16,695 nucleotides of DNA from CAYLZW01 sp964388085 (GTDB taxonomy: Bacteria > Myxococcota > UBA727 > CAYLZW01). The stretch's first letter is position 1. Every line of letters begins with the position of its first letter. Positions 7,359 through 13,840 of this stretch are shown here, one piece after another. The stretch lies in NCBI GenBank assembly GCA_964388085.1, contig CAYLZW010000111.1, positions 1 through 16,695 of the forward strand. Direction: 5' to 3'. A program made the translations under genes and the position numbers. The notes below the pieces were generated by a model, which worked only from the letters and a program-made list of their open reading frames with translations, was not told the origin of the DNA and made no database searches.

Positions 7359-7430
7359 CACGCCCGGCAGCGCGCGCGGCGCACCGCGGTAGACGAGCAA
7401 ATGGGTCGTGTGCAGGCGCGCCCTGAGCGC

Positions 7431-8282
7431 TCAGAGCTCTCTCGCTTCGATCCGCCGGTTCTTTTGTCGACCCGCTTCTGTGTCGTTCGAGGCCAGCGGA
7501 TCTTCGGCGCCGTAGCCGACCGCCTCGATTCGACTGCCGTCGATGCCTTTGCGGATGAGATAGTCGCGGCAGGCCTTGGCGCGCCTCTCCGACAGCGCCA
7601 TGTTCTTCTTGGCGGAGCCTACGTTGTCGGTGTGGCCGGCGACCTCGATGCGCGCGCTCTTCTTGTGGGTCAGGTACTCGACGACGCTGTCCAGCCTCGG
7701 CAGGGACTCGGGCGTGAGCTCCGCGCTGGCGCTGCGGAAGGTTACGCCGTCGAGACGTAGGCCCCGGACCTTGCCCGTGGGCTGCCCTTTGCCGGCGGCG
7801 GCGGGCGCACGATCGGCGGCGCGGGGCTTGTATCGGAGGGTCAGCTTGATGTTCTGCCTGGGCTTGTCCTTGACGGTCACTTTCGCCGTCACATCTTTTC
7901 GGCCGAGGCTCAGGTAGACGACCTCGTAGGTCTGACCAATGGGCACGAGGACCTCACCGTAGCCGGCCACGTCGGTCTCCTCGGTGTAATATTTCTTGCC
8001 GTCGGGCCCTTCGAGCGAGATCACGATGCCGGTGATGGGTGCCTGCTTGGTCTTGTCGACCACGAAGAACTTCATGGCGGCATGCGTATCGGTCGCCTCT
8101 ATCTTCGACTCGGTGGCGCCGTGCGCGCTGCCGGCGGTGGTCGAGTCTTGCAGCTGGAACTCATTGGTCGCGGCGCCCGTCGTCGACGTTTTCGGGGCCG
8201 GCCGCTGTGGAGAGGGTGCGGCGCCGGCTGTGCAAGAAAACAAGAGAATGACGACGCACGTGCTCACGACTGGGGACCGCAT
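7431..8282 (-). CDS. OmpA-family outer-membrane lipoprotein
   Basis: A 283-residue envelope protein. The N-terminus is a short signal peptide ending in a lipobox-like LFSC, with Cys17 as the probable lipidation site. Residues about 70-152 form a beta-sandwich domain of the carboxypeptidase-regulatory type (ITGIVISLEGPDGKKYYTEE, then DVAGYGEV). A Pro/Ala linker leads to a C-terminal OmpA domain from about 178 (GVTFRSASAEL) with the peptidoglycan-binding residues in place: Asp219 in HTDNVG, Arg234 in LSERRA, and a closing NRRIEA. Expected role: anchoring the outer membrane to the cell wall. An AAGGGAG ribosome site about 9 bases upstream supports this ATG. Divergent from the small exported protein across 117 bases that should hold both promoters. 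Confidence 0.88.
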   Translation of the reverse strand: MRSPVVSTCVVILLFSCTAGAAPSPQRPAPKTSTTGAATNEFQLQDSTTAGSAHGATESKIEATDTHAAMKFFVVDKTKQAPITGIVISLEGPDGKKYYTEETDVAGYGEVLVPIGQTYEVVYLSLGRKDVTAKVTVKDKPRQNIKLTLRYKPRAADRAPAAAGKGQPTGKVRGLRLDGVTFRSASAELTPESLPRLDSVVEYLTHKKSARIEVAGHTDNVGSAKKNMALSERRAKACRDYLIRKGIDGSRIEAVGYGAEDPLASNDTEAGRQKNRRIEAREL

Positions 8283-8399
8283 TCACTCATCTCCCTTCGG
8301 CTCGCGCCCGCTCCGGAACCTACCACAGAGCCTCTCCCCTACGGCGCTGCCGGTGCGGATGACTCTGTTGTCCGCTCGGGCCCTCACGCGGGGGGACCC

Positions 8400-8810
8400 A
8401 TGCGCTTCGTTCTCTGGCCGCTCTTCGCGCTGATCGCCACGTCCTCCGTCATCGCAGCGCCGGTGTCGCTGCCCGCGGCGCACGCCACGCTCGAGCCGCT
8501 CGCGGGGTGGATGGTGATGCCGGCGGGGGCCTATGTCGCCATGACCAAGGCCCTGGCCGGCTATGTCGCGGTGCGCAAGCTCGACCGCGAGCGCGCCATG
8601 GTGGGGCTCGCCCTCGGTCACGTCGCCGACGAGAAGAACCTCGTCCGGACGTTGGCGAGCGTTCGGAGCAAGGCCTTCACCATGCACCCACAGGCGAAGG
8701 CCGTCGCGAGGAGACTCCAGGGCAAGCGGCTCTCGTACCTCTCCTCATCGTCGAGAGTTCATGTCCGCGAGCGATCTCTGCAACTAAACCTCACGCACCC
8801 TCGACGCTGA
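8400..8810 (+). CDS. Small exported protein, function unknown
   Basis: A predicted 136-residue protein beginning with a clear signal peptide (MRFVLWPLFALIATSSVIAA, cleavage likely after AHA near residue 29). The rest is helical with a Gly/Ala-rich MVMPAGAYVAMTKALAGYVA segment and a basic tail. A GGGGGA just before the ATG at 8400 supports this start rather than the longer in-frame one that overlaps the divergent OmpA gene. The last 20 bases overlap the 3' end of the convergent macroglobulin gene, and the final 30 residues (Ser/Arg-rich) look less protein-like, so a frameshift near the end is possible. I do not recognise a family. Confidence 0.6.
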   Translation: MRFVLWPLFALIATSSVIAAPVSLPAAHATLEPLAGWMVMPAGAYVAMTKALAGYVAVRKLDRERAMVGLALGHVADEKNLVRTLASVRSKAFTMHPQAKAVARRLQGKRLSYLSSSSRVHVRERSLQLNLTHPRR

Positions 8811-11800
8811 GCAGCCCGGGGTTCGACGCGCGCTCCTCCTCGAACATATTCCGCACGCACACCGCGAAGCGCTGCCGTCCCTCGATCGCGCCCACCACGA
8901 GCAGCGGTATCCTCACCTCACTCTCGCCCTCGAAGTCGACCGTCAAGGACTGCACGCGGCCGCCGCCCTTCAGGCACGCGATCGCGGGAGGCAGCGTGAG
9001 GTGGACGAGGTCGCCGGTCTGGTAGCCGTCGCTCAGCTCCACGACGAGCTCGGCGCGCTCGCCCGGCGAGAAGCGGGTCTTCTTCTCGTCGCTCGGGCCG
9101 CGGAAGCCGACGCGCACGTCGAACGCGTGCCTGAACGCTCGCCAGCTCTCGCTGCGGATGGCGCTGAGCTCGACGCTGCAGACGCCTTCGTGCACCTCCA
9201 GCGACTCCACCTGGTCAACGAGCGCCGCGGCCTCGACGAGAGACATGCTCACTCCGTTCACCGTCACCCGGCCCGGGCCCCGGCCGACGCCCGCGCGCTC
9301 GAGCTCACTGAACAACGCAATGGCAGCCACGGAGTCGCAGGTCGAGTAGAGCCGCCCTTCGCCGTTGAGCTGGCGCAGGACCGCGTCAGCCACGCGGACA
9401 CCTTCGCGGAGGCGTCCGGCGCGGAGGAGCACGGCGGCGGCGTAGGCGAGCGTCCGTCGGTCCTGTACCGCGCCGCCGGACGCCCGCGCCTTCGCCGGCG
9501 TCACGCCCGCGTCGACGAGCTCGAGCGCGAACGTCGCCGCCTCGGGGAGGCGCTCGGGGTCGTGCGTGGCCAAGCGATAGGCGTCCTCGGCGCCGGCCAT
9601 GGCGTCCGGTACGCGGGAGAGGCCGTACGCCGTGCCAGCGTCGTCGGCGATGGCGACTCCTTCCTCGATCGCGCGCGCGAGCGGCACCGAGAGCGTGGGG
9701 ACGTCCTTCAGCTCCTCGAGCTGCCACAGGTACGTGACCGCGAGCCGCCCCCAGTAGTCGTTGGGCCCGTCGGTGGACGGATACATCGCGAGCCCGCGGC
9801 CGGGCCGGTGCATGGTCCGTTCGCGCGCGATTCCCTGCAGAATGATCTTCTCCGCTTTGGCCTTCTGCTTGGTGTTCTCGGCGCTCAGATACATCAACGC
9901 CGCGGAGAGGATCTTCGCCGCCGTCTGCTCACAGCAGAGGTGCGCGTAGTCCGCGGTGGCCTCGACGAGGCACTTCGCGGTGGCGTCGAGGCTCGGCAAG
10001 ACCCGCAGCGACAGCACGTCGTCGCCGGCGTCGGCGAGGCTCAAGCGATCGCCCGCCTGCAGCAGCGCCACCTCGCGCGCGTAGCTCTTGAGCTCGCCCG
10101 GCTCGCTGACGAGGCGGCGCACGCGGTCCTCCTCACCCGTGACGGCGTCGCTCACGGTCGCCACGTGCTCGCCCGGGAGCACGCGGAAGCGCAGCTCGAC
10201 CGGCGTCGTCAGGGATGCCGCCTGCTCGACGCGGACGCCATCGCTCGTGAACAGCTCCACCGGCAGCCCGTCGCGCGTGAGCGACACGCGGGCAGAGCCG
10301 CTCTGCGCCGCCGCGCGAAACGTCGCCGTGACGAGGTCATCGGGGAACACGGCCGGCGGCACATCGAGCTCGGCGCGCACGGGCTGATCGACGACGACGG
10401 TGTCTTTGACGCGCAGCCAGTCGTCCTTCGTGATGGCGAAGGCCTCGATCGTGAACGTGCCGAGCGCGTCGGCGAGCGGCAGCTCGAGGGTGGTGCGGCC
10501 GTCCACCTCGACGAGGCCGTAGAAGATCACCTCGGGGAAGGTCGCGCGCCCTGCGAGCGGGGGCGCCGGCGCGAGCTCGGCGCGCGGCTCCCAAGGCTGT
10601 GCTCCAGGCGCGGCCGATGACGACGGCGGCGGCGGCGCGGCCAAGGCGGTCTCCCTTCGCGACGGCGCGCCCGCGGCGACGCCCTCGCGGTCGAGCGCCA
10701 TGGCGTCGTCGTCGGCCTCGCAAAACATCACGTCGTCGGGCGCGGACTCCTCCCAGGACCTGGCGGAGCGCGAACGAGCGGCCGGCATGCCCGACGCCAT
10801 GGGAGAGGGGATCGCGCCCGGCGGCAGGGCGCTCGAGTAGCGCATGATTCCGAGCTCATCGGATCGCAGAAAGCTCGGTGCGGGCAGCAGGGCGCTCCAC
10901 GTCTCGAGCTGGCTGAGATCCGCGAGCCCGCCGTCTTCGCCGAGGTTCTGCGTCTCCAGCACGAGCGCGCGCTTCAACGAGGCGGACAGCGCCACCTCGG
11001 GCGTATCCGTCGCGGTGAGGCGCTCGTCGCGCACGCACACGAGCAGGGGCCGCCGGCCGGGGTCGCTCTCGACGTCGACGAACAGCGTCTTCATCGCGGG
11101 CTCGTGGCGCGCGGACAGCTGGAGGCGGAGCCGGGCCGGACGGAACAACGTCGTGAAGCCCTCGAACGGCTTCCCGTGCACGAAGCCGCCGACGAACACC
11201 GCGCAAGCAGGGCCTCGCACCGCCACCTCGATGACGTCGCCGCTCGCCTTGTCGCCGTGCGCCATCGCCGTGGCGACGCCGCTGGCGAGGTTGATGGTGA
11301 CGGTGTGGAGCTGCGCCACGTCCGCCTTCAGCTCCAGGCGTCCCCGCTCGCAGACCACCTCGTCGACGACGACGGGCGTGCCCAGGTAATCGCCCGTGCT
11401 GAGATAGGCGCCGCGCAAGGAGAGCGCGCTCGGCTCGGGCATGAGCGCGAGCAGCCGCTCGCGGCCGAGCTCGGACACGACCGTCGTCTCCCGCTCGTTC
11501 CGCCGGCTGCCGGGGATGACCACCTCGCAGGTGCGCGCGGGATCATTCGCTCCAATGAGGCGCAGGCGCAGCGCGTCGTCGCCGCTCACCTTCAGCGCGC
11601 CTTCGTATCGACCGGCCGAGAGCGCCTCGAGCGAGACCTCGTCGATGACCGCCTGCCCCGCGAGCAGCTCGATGCGCAGCGCACCCTCGTAGGGCAGCTC
11701 GTAGCTCTCGACGGCGAGGGAGAACGTGAGCCGGTCGCTCGCGCGATCGAGCGAGTGCGCGAGGAGGCGTCCAGTGAGCGGCGCGAGCGTGTACGAGGCC

Positions 11801-12321
11801 ACGGTGAAGCGCGCCGGCTGACCGATTCGCGCTCCCTCGAGCGCGAGCTGTGCGCTGTAGTCGCCGGGCAGCAGCATCGACAGCGGCTCGATGTGGACGC
11901 CGTGCTCCTGCAGCGACGGGATCTCGCGCGGGTCGAGCGCCCGCTCGCTGAACACCTGCCCTGCTTGCTCGACGACGAGCGTGAGCCCGTCGGGGACGTC
12001 CGGAAGCGCGATGAAGAGCTGCACGGTGTCTTCCTCGGCGCGATACAGGTCGCGATCGGCGACGAGCGCGTGCAGCGGCTCCCGAGCGCGCGGCTTCAAA
12101 GCGATGCTCATCCCTTCGAGCGTCACCGCCTGATCGGTGAGCGGGAGCACGCGCATTGGCCCGTCGGCGCCGGCGGACTTGCCGAGCAGGCGCGCGATGC
12201 GGCCGACGGGCTTCGCGCCGCCGGTGACGAACACGAAGCGCTGCCCGACGCGCAGGTGCGCGCGGGTGCGCTCGGCCTTACGGAAGTCGCTGACAGAGGC
12301 GGTGAACGCGAGCTCGCTCAT
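8791..12321 (-). CDS. Alpha-2-macroglobulin-like thioester protein, no signal peptide
   Basis: A 1176-residue protein with alpha-2-macroglobulin architecture. An MG2-like strand, DRDLYRAEEDTVQL, lies at 89-102, further beta-sandwich domains to about 480, and a Pro/Ala/Ser-rich low-complexity stretch at about 497-592. The central A2M domain follows (FYGLVEVDGRTTLELPLADA at 600-619, DALGTFTIEAFAITKDDW at 618-635). The thioester motif is CCEQ at 796-799, fitting CxEQ, inside an alpha-toroid with KAEKIILQGI and LAMYPSTDGPNDYWGRLAVT. A C-terminal receptor-binding-like domain starts near 1055. Bacterial homologues trap attacking proteases covalently in the periplasm and are exported or lipidated. 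This one starts MSELAFTASVSDFRKAERTR with no hydrophobic segment, so it appears cytoplasmic. AAGGAG lies seven bases before the ATG, which overlaps the stop of the MerR gene (ATGA). Confidence 0.85.
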   Translation of the reverse strand: MSELAFTASVSDFRKAERTRAHLRVGQRFVFVTGGAKPVGRIARLLGKSAGADGPMRVLPLTDQAVTLEGMSIALKPRAREPLHALVADRDLYRAEEDTVQLFIALPDVPDGLTLVVEQAGQVFSERALDPREIPSLQEHGVHIEPLSMLLPGDYSAQLALEGARIGQPARFTVASYTLAPLTGRLLAHSLDRASDRLTFSLAVESYELPYEGALRIELLAGQAVIDEVSLEALSAGRYEGALKVSGDDALRLRLIGANDPARTCEVVIPGSRRNERETTVVSELGRERLLALMPEPSALSLRGAYLSTGDYLGTPVVVDEVVCERGRLELKADVAQLHTVTINLASGVATAMAHGDKASGDVIEVAVRGPACAVFVGGFVHGKPFEGFTTLFRPARLRLQLSARHEPAMKTLFVDVESDPGRRPLLVCVRDERLTATDTPEVALSASLKRALVLETQNLGEDGGLADLSQLETWSALLPAPSFLRSDELGIMRYSSALPPGAIPSPMASGMPAARSRSARSWEESAPDDVMFCEADDDAMALDREGVAAGAPSRRETALAAPPPPSSSAAPGAQPWEPRAELAPAPPLAGRATFPEVIFYGLVEVDGRTTLELPLADALGTFTIEAFAITKDDWLRVKDTVVVDQPVRAELDVPPAVFPDDLVTATFRAAAQSGSARVSLTRDGLPVELFTSDGVRVEQAASLTTPVELRFRVLPGEHVATVSDAVTGEEDRVRRLVSEPGELKSYAREVALLQAGDRLSLADAGDDVLSLRVLPSLDATAKCLVEATADYAHLCCEQTAAKILSAALMYLSAENTKQKAKAEKIILQGIARERTMHRPGRGLAMYPSTDGPNDYWGRLAVTYLWQLEELKDVPTLSVPLARAIEEGVAIADDAGTAYGLSRVPDAMAGAEDAYRLATHDPERLPEAATFALELVDAGVTPAKARASGGAVQDRRTLAYAAAVLLRAGRLREGVRVADAVLRQLNGEGRLYSTCDSVAAIALFSELERAGVGRGPGRVTVNGVSMSLVEAAALVDQVESLEVHEGVCSVELSAIRSESWRAFRHAFDVRVGFRGPSDEKKTRFSPGERAELVVELSDGYQTGDLVHLTLPPAIACLKGGGRVQSLTVDFEGESEVRIPLLVVGAIEGRQRFAVCVRNMFEEERASNPGLLSVEGA

Positions 12322-12941
12322 GGCGTCTCTCCTTGTGTGAGGCGCGTCGCCAGCTCCCGCAATCGGTCTGCGAGGAGCGCGCGGCGCGTGGGGTCTCGGA
12401 GCAACTCCGGAGAGAAGGTGAGCCGCGCGAGCGGATCCTCCCCCGAAGACAATGTGAATTCGACGAGCGGCGCGGCCGCGACCTGCGGGTCATCGTCGTG
12501 GAGCAGCGGCTCGCGAGCGGACGATTCGCCGGCCACTGGGCGCGCGGGCGGCGTGTCCCCGTGCGGCGCGGCCCACGCCCCCGGCGGCGCGGTGACGAGC
12601 CCCCGCCGCACGTCGTCGTCGCTCTTGCCGGCGAGCTCCTGCTTGATGCGCGCGAGCGTGTGGTGCTCGGCCTGCAGCTTCTTGATGAGCAAGAGCCGCA
12701 GGAGGTGGCTGAGCGCATAACGCGCGCGTCCGCCGTCGTAGCCCACCGGCTTCGGCAGGAGCCCCTGTGACGTGTAGTAGCGAATGGTCCGCACGTCCGG
12801 ACGCGCGGTCACCTTGTATCGCTGCTGCACCGGCGCCACCGCCGCGAGCAGCTGCTCGGCCGCCTCCACCAGCTCCTCGAGCGTGAGATCGCGCCGCCCC
12901 TCGAAGGGCGCGAGCTGTTCTGGGCGCAGGGCGGCGTGCAT
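12318..12941 (-). CDS. MerR-family transcriptional regulator
   Basis: A 207-residue DNA-binding protein. After a 45-residue acidic N-terminal helical extension comes the MerR winged helix: PDVRTIRYYTSQGLLPKP (48-65), the GYDGGRARYALSHLLRLLLI wing and helix (67-86), then the coiled dimerisation helix KKLQAEHHTLARIKQELAGK. The C-terminal 90 residues are a Pro/Ala linker and a helical end (RRALLADRLRELATRL) with no metal-binding Cys cluster, so a classical metal sensor is unlikely. The stop overlaps the macroglobulin start by four bases, so the two are translationally coupled and probably form one regulatory unit. No Shine-Dalgarno precedes the ATG, and the promoter -10 is only six bases away, consistent with a leaderless mRNA. 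The effector is unknown. Confidence 0.88.
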   Translation of the reverse strand: MHAALRPEQLAPFEGRRDLTLEELVEAAEQLLAAVAPVQQRYKVTARPDVRTIRYYTSQGLLPKPVGYDGGRARYALSHLLRLLLIKKLQAEHHTLARIKQELAGKSDDDVRRGLVTAPPGAWAAPHGDTPPARPVAGESSAREPLLHDDDPQVAAAPLVEFTLSSGEDPLARLTFSPELLRDPTRRALLADRLRELATRLTQGETP

Positions 12942-12947
12942 GCCGTT

Positions 12948-12976
12948 ACTGTAAGCATCTCAGTATTTACTGTCAA
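12948..12976 (-). promoter_or_regulatory. merR-type promoter with spacer palindrome
   Basis: On the minus strand a perfect -35 TTGACA (12976-12971) is followed by a 17-base spacer and a -10-like TACAGT (12953-12948). The perfect inverted repeat CAGTA-TT-TACTG (12961-12972) lies in the spacer and touches the -35, the usual place for a MerR-family operator. A related TTACTGTAA (12946-12954) covers the -10. The local AT-rich composition stands out. Transcription should start at or within a base or two of the ATG at 12941. Autoregulation by the adjacent MerR protein is inferred. Confidence 0.65.
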
Positions 12977-13031
12977 TCGCAGCGAACACGCAGCGGATCC
13001 GCCCTGTTTTCCATCACTTAGGTGCAAGAGA

Positions 13032-13061
13032 CCGGGCCCCACGTCGAAGCGCGGAGCCCGG
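13032..13061 (-). terminator. Weak hairpin after propeller gene
   Basis: A 6-bp perfect inverted repeat, CCGGGC (13032-13037) and GCCCGG (13056-13061), with an 18-base loop, lies 27 bases downstream of the propeller gene. On the minus strand it is followed by a short pyrimidine run (TCTCTTG), not a true U-tract. It may help end transcription before the MerR promoter, but the stem is short. Confidence 0.25.
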
Positions 13062-13087
13062 CCAGACGGGATCGGTTCGCGCTCGGA

Positions 13088-13788
13088 CTACGGCGCGACG
13101 TAGAGCGGGTTCGGCGTCTTGTAGAGCTGGCCCCAGCCGTCATCGGATCCGAGCGGGTGCAGCGCCGCGCCGGCTCCCTGGAAAATGATGAAGCGGCCGT
13201 CGTCGGAGAGCAGCACGTCGTTGGTGGCGATGCCGGCCCCGGCGCCCTGCTGGTCGACGCAGGCGATGGCGCCCGTCCCGAGGTCCCGCACATAGGCGTG
13301 GCTGGAGCTGGTCCCGAGCCCGAGCCGATTGCAGGGTCCCTCGACGAGGTCCCGCTGGTCGCTCGTGAAGACGACATAGCGCGCGTCGGCGGAGAGCGAC
13401 GGACCGAAGTAGATCTGCCCCGACGACTCCGCCGCGCCGCCCCGCTCTTTGTCGGCGCAGTCGATTGTGCCGGTGAGCATGTCCTTCACGAACACGCGCT
13501 CACCGACGCAGCCAGCGACCTCGCCTTCGCTCGCAGAGCCAGCCCACGCGACAACACTGCCGTCCTCGGAGAGATCGACCCAGCCGATGTCCTCGGCGAT
13601 GGGCGCGTTCGCTGCGTTCTTGTTCACGAGCGTGGTGACTGAGCCCTCGCGCAGGAACAGCCCCTCGCTGCCCTCCGGGGAGAGATTCGTCGCCTCCGAG
13701 CGGAAGACGAAAGCCGACAGGTCACTGTCCGCCGCGAGAAATCCAAACCCGCCGAGGAAAGACAGGAGTAGAGCGGTGGAACGGGCAT
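13088..13788 (-). CDS. Exported PD40/TolB-like beta-propeller protein, frameshift at start
   Basis: A protein of about 230 residues made of TolB/WD40-like strands. Blade motifs include VDLSEDGSVVAWAGS, GPSLSADARYVVFTSD and VLLSDDGRFIIFQG, each with an SxDGxxVxF pattern, alternating with FVKDMLTGTIDC and AYVRDLGTGAIAC. The usual ATG/GTG rule would start at the GTG at 13625-13627, but the same frame stays open upstream and encodes a signal peptide (RSTALLLSFLGGFGFLAADS) with no usable start. A strong GGAGG (13794-13798) and an ATG (13786-13788) sit just before it, one base out of frame, so a one-base loss in or near the CCC run at 13783-13785 has separated start from signal peptide. Either a broken gene or a sequence error. 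It lies 52 bases behind rph on the same strand, so cotranscription is possible. Function unknown. Confidence 0.65.
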
Positions 13789-13840
13789 CAATACCTCCAC
13801 AGGTGCGTGAGCTCGTCGTGAGGCGGTCGAGACTACGCCA

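Noticed and set aside
7423..7434. Perfect 12-bp palindrome CTGAGCGCTCAG over the OmpA stop codon
   Set aside because: No loop and no T-tract, so not a terminator; a 12-bp palindrome can arise by chance at this GC content.
9001..12720. Two plus-strand frames of about 540 codons each (9001-10620 and 11104-12720)
   Set aside because: Both are antisense to the macroglobulin/MerR genes, rich in Arg/His/Ala/Glu with no recognisable motifs.
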